Source: Burkholderiales bacterium
Lineage (GTDB): Bacteria; Pseudomonadota; Gammaproteobacteria; Burkholderiales; Burkholderiaceae_C
Direction: 5' to 3'
Assembly: GCA_003963005.1 (NCBI GenBank)
Contig: RXJW01000020.1
Coordinates: 1-48,507 of the forward strand
DNA: 48,507 nt
Under the pieces are notes generated by a model. It ran no database searches and was not told the DNA's origin. It saw only the letters and a list, made by a program, of their open reading frames with translations. Position 1 is the stretch's first letter. The number at the start of each line of letters is the position of its first letter. The position numbers and the translations under genes were made by a program. Shown piece by piece: positions 16,974 through 24,505 of this stretch.

Positions 16974-17210
16974 TCACAGCCTGTGCACGCCGTCGAGCTT
17001 GGCAGTCAGCCGGCCGTCGACGTACAGCGCGCCCTCGGGGGCACCGGCTTCGGCGTAGAACTCCAGCTGGCTGCGGGAACGGCGGGCACGGTAGGCGGGC
17101 GAGAACACCAGCCGGATGGCGCGGGCGGCGCGCTTGAGGCGCTTGAAGCGGCGGGCCCAGGCGTCGTGGGCTTCGGCGGCGTCAGGGCCGCGCAGTTCGA
17201 TCAATCTCAT
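16974..17210 (-). CDS. Small basic protein of unknown function (78 aa)
   Basis: 78 residues from the ATG at 17210, chosen over an upstream in-frame ATG at 17249 because GGAG lies exactly six bases before it. The sequence begins MRLIELRGPDAAEAHDAW, has a strongly basic middle (RRFKRLKRAARAIRL) and ends with a hydrophobic/polar mix. There is no signal peptide or Cys. It lies 69 bp downstream of another very small gene on the same strand. I do not recognise it; the strong ribosome site and codon bias support a real gene. Confidence 0.55.
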   Translation of the reverse strand: MRLIELRGPDAAEAHDAWARRFKRLKRAARAIRLVFSPAYRARRSRSQLEFYAEAGAPEGALYVDGRLTAKLDGVHRL

Positions 17211-17279
17211 GAGGGTCTCCTTGGGCGCTGGCCCGGCGGCCCTCATCACATGGATCGAGGGGCGGGGAGCGCGGCGTGT

Positions 17280-17471
17280 TCAGGGGCTGTCGTCGGGGAA
17301 TCGCTCGCGCACGAGGCGTCGCATGTCCAGGCGGGATTGCTGTCGCAAGGCATGGGCGTCCTGGGCGCTCTGGTGGCGGCCGGCCTGGCGTTTCAGGGCC
17401 GGTGCCACGAACGGATTGCGCGGCTTGCGCAGGTTCAGTTGCAGCGGGCGGGGCGAGGTGAACTGGGGCAT
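17280..17471 (-). CDS. Small basic Arg/Pro-rich protein (63 aa)
   Basis: 63 residues from the ATG at 17471, with GGAG six bases upstream. The alternative ATG at 17510 adds a low-complexity peptide. The protein is basic: MPQFTSPRPLQLNLRKPRNP, then VAPALKRQAGRHQSAQDAH and LRQQSRLDMRRLVRERFPDD. It might bind nucleic acid, but that is only a guess from composition. An AT-rich region with paired TTGCGCAA palindromes and a candidate promoter lies about 180 bp upstream. Confidence 0.55.
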   Translation of the reverse strand: MPQFTSPRPLQLNLRKPRNPFVAPALKRQAGRHQSAQDAHALRQQSRLDMRRLVRERFPDDSP

Positions 17472-17654
17472 GGAAGGCTCCGGTGAGGGCCGCGCGGTGG
17501 CGGCGGACATGCGGCAGCGCGACCCGCAGGGGTCTGGCGTTGGCGCGAAAGGGATCAGGGGGTGCCCGGGGCGTGGCGCTCGAGACCAGTGGGCCGGGCG
17601 GTTGAAGGGTTGGTGTGCAACCTCGCTGTGACGTTCAGGACTGCTTCGTCACAA

Positions 17655-17692
17655 CTTGCGCAAATGATAAACAAACGTTGATCTTGCGCAAG
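17655..17692 (-). promoter_or_regulatory. Paired TTGCGCAA palindromes with an embedded promoter
   Basis: CTTGCGCAA (17655-17663) and the perfect palindrome CTTGCGCAAG (17683-17692) are copies 28 bp apart in an AT-rich island. On the minus strand, TTGCGC inside the second copy (-35-like) and TATCAT at 17664-17669 (-10-like, five of six) are separated by 16 bp. The operators would overlap the -35 and flank the -10, a typical repressor layout, upstream of the 63-aa gene. Confidence 0.5.
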
Positions 17693-17771
17693 CGGTTTTT
17701 ATCCAACACCCCTGGCGTGTGGGGTTCCGTCCGTCAAATGACGGATGCGAGGAAGGATCGGCGCCGAGGGG

Positions 17772-18359
17772 CTAGCGCTTCTTGGGCTTGAGCGGCGCAA
17801 TGCCCGCCTGCAGCTTGCGCCACTCGTCGAACTCGGCCTGCGTGGCCGCGGGGGCCGCCTTCGGGGCCGGCCGCGGCGGCGCGGCAGCCGGCTCGGGCGT
17901 GAGCACCTCGCCAAGCAGGTCCAGCAGCCGCGTGCGGGCGCGCTGGGGGTGGCGTCGGTAGTAGGTCAACACGAGGCCCACGATGAAGCGCTCGTCGTCG
18001 TCCTGGGGCAGGCTGGGCGAGGGCTCGGGGGCCGGGGGCGGCAGATGACCCATCGCGGCCGCCATCGAGGTCAGCGGCGCCGGCGCGGGCGCGGCGCCAT
18101 GCTCGATGTCCATCCAGCCCGGTGTCTTGTGGCAGAGCTGCTCAAACTGCCGTGCCAGCCGCTCACCGATCTGGCGCGAGCGGCCCTTGATCTGGCTCCA
18201 GTAGCTGGGCTGGATCTGCAGCTTCTCGGCAAAACGCCGCTCCAGGCCACGCAGGGTGGCGGCATCGGGGTGTTTGACGGTGGCGCTGACGAACTCTTCG
18301 AACAGCCGCATCGCGTTGTCCAATCGGATCTGCGCGACGTCGCGGGGGGCGCTGGGCAT
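17772..18359 (-). CDS. Cro/C1-type helix-turn-helix regulator
   Basis: 195 residues from the ATG at 18359; an in-frame ATG at 18386 would add nine residues. The N-terminal ~75 residues fit a Cro/C1-like HTH: LRGLERRFAEKLQIQPSYWSQIKGRSRQIGERLARQFEQLCHKTPGWMD, with the recognition helix around PSYWSQIKG. A Pro/Ala-rich linker follows, then a short helical domain (FIVGLVLTYYRRHPQRARTRLLDLLGEVL) and a basic C-terminus (KPKKR). It is probably a DNA-binding regulator. The nearby TTGCGCAA palindromes, or the inverted repeat at its own start, are candidate targets. It lies downstream of the EF-G-like gene. Confidence 0.72.
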   Translation of the reverse strand: MPSAPRDVAQIRLDNAMRLFEEFVSATVKHPDAATLRGLERRFAEKLQIQPSYWSQIKGRSRQIGERLARQFEQLCHKTPGWMDIEHGAAPAPAPLTSMAAAMGHLPPPAPEPSPSLPQDDDERFIVGLVLTYYRRHPQRARTRLLDLLGEVLTPEPAAAPPRPAPKAAPAATQAEFDEWRKLQAGIAPLKPKKR

Positions 18360-18365
18360 GGGGCG

Positions 18366-18388
18366 TGATGATAAATGACCGTTCATCA
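18366..18388 (-). promoter_or_regulatory. Inverted repeat and -10-like box at the start of the HTH regulator gene
   Basis: TGATGA (18366-18371) and TCATCA (18383-18388) form an inverted repeat. The minus strand reads TTTATCAT here, the same octamer as in the promoter at 17664-17671. If TATCAT (18368-18373) is the -10, transcription would start within about two bases of the ATG at 18359. That predicts a leaderless mRNA and fits the lack of a ribosome-binding site. No -35 is visible. Confidence 0.35.
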
Positions 18389-18405
18389 GCCCGGCCCCGG
18401 GCGGG

Positions 18406-20463
18406 TCATCCCTCCGGGTCGTCCGTGCCCTTGTACGCACCCACCAGCGCCGTCTGCGTGTTCGGCGGGACCGCCTCGTAGTGGGACAGCACCAGCGTGT
18501 AGCGCCCCTGGCCGGCGGTCATCGCGTTCAGGCGCGACTGGTAGCTCGCCAACTCGGCCAGCGGCGCCAGCCCCTGCACGACGAGGCTGCCCGGCACGGC
18601 GGTGCGCGTCCCGTTGACCTGGCCGCGGCGCGAGGCGAGGTCGCCGGTGATGTCGCCGATGCTGTGCTCGGGTGCGGTGATCTCGACCTGCACGATCGGC
18701 TCCAGCACGAGTGGCCGGGCCGCCTTGACGGCCTCGATCAGCGCACGCCGGCCGGCCGTGACGAAGGCGATCTCCTTGCTGTCCACCGAATGGTGCTTGC
18801 CGTCATACACGACCACGCGCAGGTCCACGACCGGGTAGCCGGCGATGACGCCGCTCGCCAGCGCCGCGAGCACGCCCTTCTCGACGGCCGGCATGAACTG
18901 CCCGGGGATGGTCCCGCCCTTGACCGCATCGACGAACTCGAAGCCCGCGCCGCGCGCCAGGGGCTCGACCCGCAGGTACACCTCGCCGAACTGCCCCGCG
19001 CCGCCGCTCTGCTTCTTGTGCCGGAAGTGCCCTTCCGCGGGCGCAGCGATCGTCTCGCGGTAGGCGATGCGTGGCGGCTCGGTCAGCACCTCGCCCTTGT
19101 AGAGCTCGCGCAGCCGCTCCAGCAGCAGCCGCAGGTGCAGCTCGCCGAGGCCGTAGACCAGGGTCTGGTGCGTCTCGCCCGCCTGTTCGATGCGCAGGCA
19201 CGGGTCTTCGTCCACCAGCCGGGCCAGCACCTCCCAGAGCTTCTGCTCGTCGCCGCGTCGCGCGGGGGCGATGGCCAGGCCGTGCACCGGCGTCGGGAAG
19301 TCCAGCGGGCGCAGGAAGATGTGCTCGTCCTCCTGTGCGTCGTGCAGCACGGCGTCGAACGCGAGGTCATCCACCTTGGCCACGGCGCACAGGTCGCCGG
19401 GCAGTGCCTCGTCCACGTCCACGTGCTTGCCGCCCTGCAGCATGAACAGGTGGCCGACGCGGATCGGCTTGCGCGCATGGCCCACATACAGCTGCCCACC
19501 CTTGGAGATGCGGCCCTGGTGGACGCGCATGACGCCCATCTTGCCGAGGTACGGGTCCGCCACGATCTTGAAGACATGCGCCAGCGCATGCGCCGCCGGG
19601 TCGGGCCGCGCCGGGTAGGGCGCCGGCTCCGGGCCCTTGCCTTCGAGGAAGGGCGGCGGGTTGCCTTCCGATGGGTTGGGCATCAGCGCCTCGATGGCGG
19701 CCAGCAGCTCGGCGATGCCCGCGCCGGTCTTGGCGGAGCAGAAGCACACCGGGATCAGGTGCCCCTCGCGCAGCGCCTGCTCCAACGGCGCATGCAGCTC
19801 GCGCGGGTCGACGTCGCCGTCGGTCAGGTAGCGGTCCACGAAGGTCGCGTCCACCTCCACGACCTGCTCCACCAGCGCCCGGTGCGCGGCGGTCACCGAT
19901 GAAAAATCGGCCTCTCCCGAGGCCGCGAAGAAGCAGTCCGCCACGCGGCGGGCGCCGTCCGCGGGCAGGTTCAGCGGCAGGCACTCGGTGCCGAAGACCT
20001 CGCGCAGCTGAGCCAGCAGCCCGGGCAGGTCGACGTCGGGCGCGTCGATCTTGTTGACGACGATCAGCCGCGCCAGGCCCCGCTCGCCGGCCGTGGTCAG
20101 CAGCCGCTGCGCCATCAGCTCGATGCCGTTCTGCGCGTTGATGACGATGAGGGCGGTGTCCGCGGCTTCGAGCGCCGGCAGCGCCTGGCCGACGAAGTCC
20201 GGCGCGCCGGGCGTGTCGATCGCATGGACGCGGATGCCGCCGTGCGTGAAGTGCGCGAGGCTCGACTGCAGCGAATGCCCGAGTCGCTTCTCCAGCGGGT
20301 CGTGGTCGCTCACCGTGCTGCCCCGCTCGATGCTCCCGGCCTGCGGGATGGCGCCGGCATGCGCCAGCAGCGCGTCCAGCAGCAGGGTCTTGCCCGCGGC
20401 CGCGGGGCCGACCAGCGCGACCGTGCGGATCGCGCTCACTCGTGAATCCAGGCTCGCGCTCAT
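18406..20463 (-). CDS. Elongation factor G-like translational GTPase
   Basis: 685 residues with the EF-G domain order. GTPase motifs seen: G1 GPAAAGKT (19-26), G3 DTPGAPDF near residue 83, and G4 NKID near residue 136. A domain II beta-barrel follows (HVFKIVADPYLGKMGVMRVHQGRISKG), then domains III-V (EDPCLRIEQAGETHQTLVYGLGELHL, FGEVYLRVEP, IGDITGDLASRRGQV). The N-terminus and switch region diverge from canonical FusA, placing it in the EF-G-like (EF-G2-type) group, which often lacks full translocase activity. The start has GAGGAG about eight bases upstream. A canonical fusA is expected elsewhere. Confidence 0.88.
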   Translation of the reverse strand: MSASLDSRVSAIRTVALVGPAAAGKTLLLDALLAHAGAIPQAGSIERGSTVSDHDPLEKRLGHSLQSSLAHFTHGGIRVHAIDTPGAPDFVGQALPALEAADTALIVINAQNGIELMAQRLLTTAGERGLARLIVVNKIDAPDVDLPGLLAQLREVFGTECLPLNLPADGARRVADCFFAASGEADFSSVTAAHRALVEQVVEVDATFVDRYLTDGDVDPRELHAPLEQALREGHLIPVCFCSAKTGAGIAELLAAIEALMPNPSEGNPPPFLEGKGPEPAPYPARPDPAAHALAHVFKIVADPYLGKMGVMRVHQGRISKGGQLYVGHARKPIRVGHLFMLQGGKHVDVDEALPGDLCAVAKVDDLAFDAVLHDAQEDEHIFLRPLDFPTPVHGLAIAPARRGDEQKLWEVLARLVDEDPCLRIEQAGETHQTLVYGLGELHLRLLLERLRELYKGEVLTEPPRIAYRETIAAPAEGHFRHKKQSGGAGQFGEVYLRVEPLARGAGFEFVDAVKGGTIPGQFMPAVEKGVLAALASGVIAGYPVVDLRVVVYDGKHHSVDSKEIAFVTAGRRALIEAVKAARPLVLEPIVQVEITAPEHSIGDITGDLASRRGQVNGTRTAVPGSLVVQGLAPLAELASYQSRLNAMTAGQGRYTLVLSHYEAVPPNTQTALVGAYKGTDDPEG

Positions 20464-20534
20464 CGGACTCTCCTCGTGGGGGGAAGGCCAGCGTAGAAGA
20501 ACGCGGCCCGCTGAGCAAGGGCAGAATCATTGGC

Positions 20535-21953
20535 ATGCATCGACCCGCCGCTCTGCCCCTTGCCCTGGCCCTGGTGTTCACGACCGCCCCGGCCCTCGCC
20601 CAGCAGCCCACCCCCGCCGAGGAACTGCGCGCCATGCTGGCCGAAGTCAGCCCCGCGCGCATCGAGGCGCGCATCCGCAAGCTGGTGAGCTTCGGCACCC
20701 GCCACACGCAGTCGGACATCGCTTCCGACACCCGCGGCATCGGTGCTGCGCGGCGCTGGATCACGGCCGAGCTCAACGCCTGCAGCAAGGCGGCGGGGGG
20801 GCGGCTGCAGGTCGAGGCACAAAGCTTCATCGAGCCGGCCGGCAACCGCCTCAGCCAGGCGACCGAGCTGGTCAACGTGGTGGCCACGCTGCCAGGTCGC
20901 GGCGCCAGCAAGGGTCGCGTGCTTGTCGTGAGCGGCCACTACGACTCTCGCAACAGCGACGTCATGGATTCCCTCGGTGAGGCGCCCGGCGCCAACGACG
21001 ATGCCTCCGGCACGGCGGCCGTGATGGAGCTCGCCTGCGTGATGGCCCGCCGCCAGTTCGACGCCACGCTCGTCTTCATGGCCGTGCCCGGCGAGGAGCA
21101 GGGGCTGCTGGGTGCCGCGCAGTGGGCACGCGAGGCGCGGGCTGCCGGCACCCACGTCGAAGCCATGATCACCAACGACATCATCGGCAGCTCGCGCGGC
21201 GATGCCGGGCAGCACGACCCCAAGCGGCTGCGCCTCTTTGCCGACGGGCTGGACCCGCTGGTGCGCCTGCTGACGGCGGCAAACGCCAACCGCCCGGCTA
21301 CCGAGGCCGACGCCAAGTCGCTGGCCGCCATGCAGTCGGAACTGCTCCCGCTGCTTCAGGCGGGCGGCAGCGAAGACCTGCCCACGCATCAGCTCGGCCG
21401 CCACCTCAAGGCAGCAGCCGAAGCGGCAATGCCGGGCTTCAGCGTGCAGCTCATCCAGCGCCGCGACCGCTACCTGCGCGGCGGCGACCACATCCCCTTC
21501 CTCGAACGCGGCTTTGCGGCGGTGCGCATGACCGAGCCGTTCGAGAACTTTGCCCACCAGCACCAGAACCCGCGCACGGAGAACGGCGTCGTCTACGGCG
21601 ATCTGCCCGAGTTTGTCGATGTCGCCTTCGTGGGCGACGTGACCCGCGCCAACCTGGCCGGCCTGGCCACGCTCGCCTGGGCGCCGGCACCGGTCAAGGG
21701 GCTGCGTCTGGATGCCCGCGAGCTGACCAACGACTCCACGCTGGAGTGGCAGGCCAGCGAGGACCCCGAGGTGGCCGGCTACCGCATCGTCTGGCGCGAC
21801 ACCGACTCGGCCACCTGGCAGCAGGCGAAGGACGTCGGCCGCGTGACGCGCGTCACGCTGCCGGTCTCCAAGGACAACGTCGTGTTCGGCGTGCAGGCCG
21901 TCTCGAAGAAGGGCTTTGCCAGCCTGGCGAGCTACCCGCTGCCGCGACGCTGA
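20535..21953 (+). CDS. Secreted M28-family zinc aminopeptidase
   Basis: 472 residues from the ATG at 20535, which gives a clean signal peptide (MHRPAALPLALALVFTTAPALAQ). Zn ligands and catalytic residues of family M28 are visible in order: His/Asp in VVSGHYDSR, Asp in PGANDDASGTAA, the Glu pair in PGEEQGLLGA, Asp in TNDIIGS and His in GGDHIPFLERGFAAVRMTE. The last ~90 residues (VKGLRLDARELTNDSTLEW...VFGVQAVSKKGFAS) look like a fibronectin type III-like domain. It is expected in the periplasm or outside the cell, cleaving N-terminal residues from peptides. It is divergent from the EF-G-like gene. Confidence 0.9.
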   Translation: MHRPAALPLALALVFTTAPALAQQPTPAEELRAMLAEVSPARIEARIRKLVSFGTRHTQSDIASDTRGIGAARRWITAELNACSKAAGGRLQVEAQSFIEPAGNRLSQATELVNVVATLPGRGASKGRVLVVSGHYDSRNSDVMDSLGEAPGANDDASGTAAVMELACVMARRQFDATLVFMAVPGEEQGLLGAAQWAREARAAGTHVEAMITNDIIGSSRGDAGQHDPKRLRLFADGLDPLVRLLTAANANRPATEADAKSLAAMQSELLPLLQAGGSEDLPTHQLGRHLKAAAEAAMPGFSVQLIQRRDRYLRGGDHIPFLERGFAAVRMTEPFENFAHQHQNPRTENGVVYGDLPEFVDVAFVGDVTRANLAGLATLAWAPAPVKGLRLDARELTNDSTLEWQASEDPEVAGYRIVWRDTDSATWQQAKDVGRVTRVTLPVSKDNVVFGVQAVSKKGFASLASYPLPRR

Positions 21954-22041
21954 AGCTGGCCGGCCGGCGCCGCGCCAGTGACGACTGCGCGTGACGGACA
22001 GCGGCAGGCCGTGCGGCACCCGCCCGTTGCCGGCCCGCCGC

Positions 22042-24276
22042 TCAGCAAGGCAGGCCGGCGGTCTGTGCTGAGCAGGACTGGCTGTCCAGTTGGAGCACGA
22101 GGCCGTCCTGCGTGCGGCCGGTGATGCGCAGCAGCTTGTAGGCCGTGTCGGCCAGCGCGGCCGGGCCCAGTGTCGCGTTGAGCGAGGCGCCCGTGGCACC
22201 GGCGGCGAGTTCCACCTCGTTGAGCTTGGTGGCGCAGGCGTTGTCCGTGCACAGCGCTGCCCGCGTGACGGCCAGTCCGCCGCGGGGATAGGTCCAGATC
22301 GGGGCGTAGCTGATCTTGGCGCTGGCCGCGCCCTTGAGCGAGGCCAGGGCCGTGGTGCTGGCTGCAGCCAGCACCGGCCAGGGCTGGCCGCTGCGGCTGG
22401 TGGCAGCCAGCGGCGGCAGGCCGGCGACATCGATCGTGATCGACGCGCCATCCTGCCCGGTGAGTGCCGCGCTGCAGGCGCTGTCACCGTAAAGCTCGAT
22501 CTTCAAGGCGCGGCCGACGCGGACGAAATTGCGGGCGATGGCGTCACCGTCCGCGCCGTTGCCGATCGGGATGGCGATGACGTTGGTGCCGCGCGTGGCG
22601 CCGGTGGCCGGGTCAAGGCTGGGTGTGGCGTCGCTGGCGCTCACACTCCACAAGCTGAGCAGGTTGCCGTTGCCGGCCTTCTTGAACAGCGCCAGCGCGA
22701 CGTCGTTGCCGCCGCCGTCCTTCTGACTGACTCGGGCGCATTGCACGCCGCCGCCGCCAGTCACGCCGATGGCCGGGATGCTGACGTCGAGAAAGCGGGC
22801 ATAGGCATCCGGGGCTGCGCTGTCCACCCGGCGCGTCAGCACGAGCCGGGCGTTTGCCGTGGCCTGCACCTCCAGCCGGTTGCCCAGGAAGGTCCAGCCC
22901 GTCGAGCGCTTGGCAGCGGCCTGCTCCACGCCCAGCCGGCGCTGCAGACCCTTGCTGTTGACGTAGACGAAATCGACCCTGCAGACCGGGTCGCCGCCGA
23001 AGCTGCAGCGGCCCAGCGTCGTGGGCAGCAGCTTGCCGCCGAACAGCACTTCGCCGTCACCCAGCACGCCACCGAGGCGCAGGCAGAGGACCTGGGACGC
23101 CTGGGTCGGGCCGACGAAGGGGGCCGAGAACGGGTCGATGCTGGCGCGGGCGTTGGCGTCCATCAGCGTGGCCAGGCCGTTCTGGGCGCTCTGGCAGGCG
23201 GTGCTGCTGGCCGTGGCGGCGATGAGCTTGCCGAACAGCGCATCCAGCGCCGCCAGGTCGAGGCCCGATGCCGCCGCGTCGAATGCGAGGGTGCCCTGGG
23301 TGGTGCCGGGTTCGAGATAGGCCGTGCCCGTGCCAACGCGGGCCGTGAGCGCCACGAAGGCCTTGGTGTCGGCACCGAGAGCGACCCCGACGGTGTCGAG
23401 CACGCGGTCGTAGCCGGTGTGGCTCCCGGGCGTGAGCGCGCCGGTCAAGAGGTCGAAATCGCTCGCGAGTGCCGCATCGGCCAGCGCGGGCGCGATGGCG
23501 GCGCGGAGCTGTGTCTGTGCGCTGGCGATGTCGGTGTCGGCCAGGGCGGTGAGGCTGCCCGCCATCAGCGTGTCGGGGGACTGGCCCGTGGCCAGCACCG
23601 CGATGGCGCTGCTCATCGGCGTGAGGTTCAGCGTGCCGCCATGGTTGGTCAGGCCCCAGACGCACATCGGCTTGTCGGCCAGCGTGCCGCAGGCCTCGAC
23701 GCGAAAGGTGCCCGTGCCGGTGAGCGTGATCGGGCCGTAGGCGCCCGTGGCTGCGGTGACGGGTTTGCCGCTGGCAATCGCCTTGCCGGTCGGATCCAGC
23801 ACGCGGACGGTGGCACCGGTCAGCCCGAGGCCTGCGGCCACGACACCGGCCACCGGCGGCGGTGGTGCTGGTGGTGGTGGCGGCGGTGGTGGCGGCGGCG
23901 GTGGCGGCGGCGGTGGCGGTGGCGAAGGGCTCGGGCTCGGGGAGGGGCTCGGGCTGGGAGACGGACTGGGGCTCGGACTGGGGCTCGGGCTGGGAGATGG
24001 ACTTGGGCTCGGCGAGGGGCTCGGAGACGGGCTTGGACTCGGGCTCGGGGACGGACCGGGCGAAGGGCTCGGGGTGGGCACCGGCATCGGCAAGGGGCTC
24101 GGCGTGGCCGCCGGTGGTGGCGGGCTGGGCGTGGGGCTGCTCGCGGCGCCGCCACCACCGCCGCAGGCCGCCAGCGCGAGCAGCACCGGCCAGGCGAAGG
24201 CGGATGGGCCCGCCCGCCGGCGCGGCGCCGGGGGCGGGGTCAAGGGGGGCAGGCGGGAGGCAGCAGCGTCGGGCAT
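22042..24276 (-). CDS. Lipoprotein with Ser-Pro/polyproline stalk and carboxypeptidase-regulatory-like domain
   Basis: 744 residues from the ATG at 24276. The lipobox LALAAC places Cys38 as the lipidated residue, followed by GGGGG. A stalk of 22 uninterrupted Ser-Pro dipeptides and then 18 consecutive prolines follows. Next comes a domain like carboxypeptidase regulatory/Ig-like folds (AAGLGLTGATVRVLDPTGKAIASGKPVTAATGAYG). The rest is a large Ala/Gly/Thr-rich body with several Cys, probably disulfide-bonded, ending LQLDSQSCSAQTAGLPC. Its function is unknown; it is likely an outer-membrane, surface-exposed protein. Eighteen prolines in a row should stall ribosomes and need EF-P. It is divergent from the PAS-GGDEF-EAL gene. 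Confidence 0.8.
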   Translation of the reverse strand: MPDAAASRLPPLTPPPAPRRRAGPSAFAWPVLLALAACGGGGGAASSPTPSPPPPAATPSPLPMPVPTPSPSPGPSPSPSPSPSPSPSPSPSPSPSPSPSPSPSPSPSPSPSPSPSPSPPPPPPPPPPPPPPPPPPAPPPPVAGVVAAGLGLTGATVRVLDPTGKAIASGKPVTAATGAYGPITLTGTGTFRVEACGTLADKPMCVWGLTNHGGTLNLTPMSSAIAVLATGQSPDTLMAGSLTALADTDIASAQTQLRAAIAPALADAALASDFDLLTGALTPGSHTGYDRVLDTVGVALGADTKAFVALTARVGTGTAYLEPGTTQGTLAFDAAASGLDLAALDALFGKLIAATASSTACQSAQNGLATLMDANARASIDPFSAPFVGPTQASQVLCLRLGGVLGDGEVLFGGKLLPTTLGRCSFGGDPVCRVDFVYVNSKGLQRRLGVEQAAAKRSTGWTFLGNRLEVQATANARLVLTRRVDSAAPDAYARFLDVSIPAIGVTGGGGVQCARVSQKDGGGNDVALALFKKAGNGNLLSLWSVSASDATPSLDPATGATRGTNVIAIPIGNGADGDAIARNFVRVGRALKIELYGDSACSAALTGQDGASITIDVAGLPPLAATSRSGQPWPVLAAASTTALASLKGAASAKISYAPIWTYPRGGLAVTRAALCTDNACATKLNEVELAAGATGASLNATLGPAALADTAYKLLRITGRTQDGLVLQLDSQSCSAQTAGLPC
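23869..24054 (-). repeat. Coding low-complexity tract: (Ser-Pro)22 and Pro18
   Basis: Positions 23923-24054 encode 22 Ser-Pro dipeptides and 23869-23922 encode 18 prolines, both on the minus strand. The Ser codons are mixed (TCG, AGC, TCC, TCT, AGT), so the tract is not a fresh slippage product. Purifying selection on the protein sequence is likely. Confidence 0.85.
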
Positions 24277-24391
24277 CCGGGCCAGCCGCGCAGGCGCGGC
24301 GCAACGGTCAGGTCCCCTGACTGTAGGCTGGCGAGCGCGACCTTGGTGCCCGGAACTGGCGGGCTTGGCGGGCCTTTTGTCCGGGTTTGGG

Positions 24392-24425
24392 CGGGCCATG
24401 GCCCGGGATGCGGTCTTGTCCTACA
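24392..24425 (+). promoter_or_regulatory. Palindrome and CTTGTCCTACA element upstream of the PAS-GGDEF-EAL gene
   Basis: CGGGCCATGGCCCG (24392-24405) is a perfect 14-bp palindrome. CTTGTCCTACA (24415-24425) repeats, in the same orientation to its gene, the 11-mer at 28972-28982 upstream of the receiver gene. It ends 80 bp before the start at 24506; the other copy is 84 bp from its start codon. An imperfect dyad GGTC-TT-GTCC surrounds it. Confidence 0.5.
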
Positions 24426-24505
24426 TCGCAGCCCCCGCCCGGCCGACGCCACGGACACAGCCGGCGCGCGACGCTTGCCGGTCTTGGCAACGGAGCAGGC
24501 TTGGC

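Noticed and set aside
17640..17710. AT-rich patch with TTATCCAAC resembling a DnaA box, considered as a replication origin
   Set aside because: There is only one seven-of-nine match, with no cluster of boxes and no dnaA/dnaN/gidA neighbours. A promoter with paired operators explains it better.
23747..24505. Long in-frame upstream extension of the PAS-GGDEF-EAL gene encoding Gly-rich sequence
   Set aside because: It is the reverse strand of the lipoprotein's Ser-Pro/Pro tract and body. The Gly/Leu repeats are the mirror of that tract, and the PAS protein starts at 24506.
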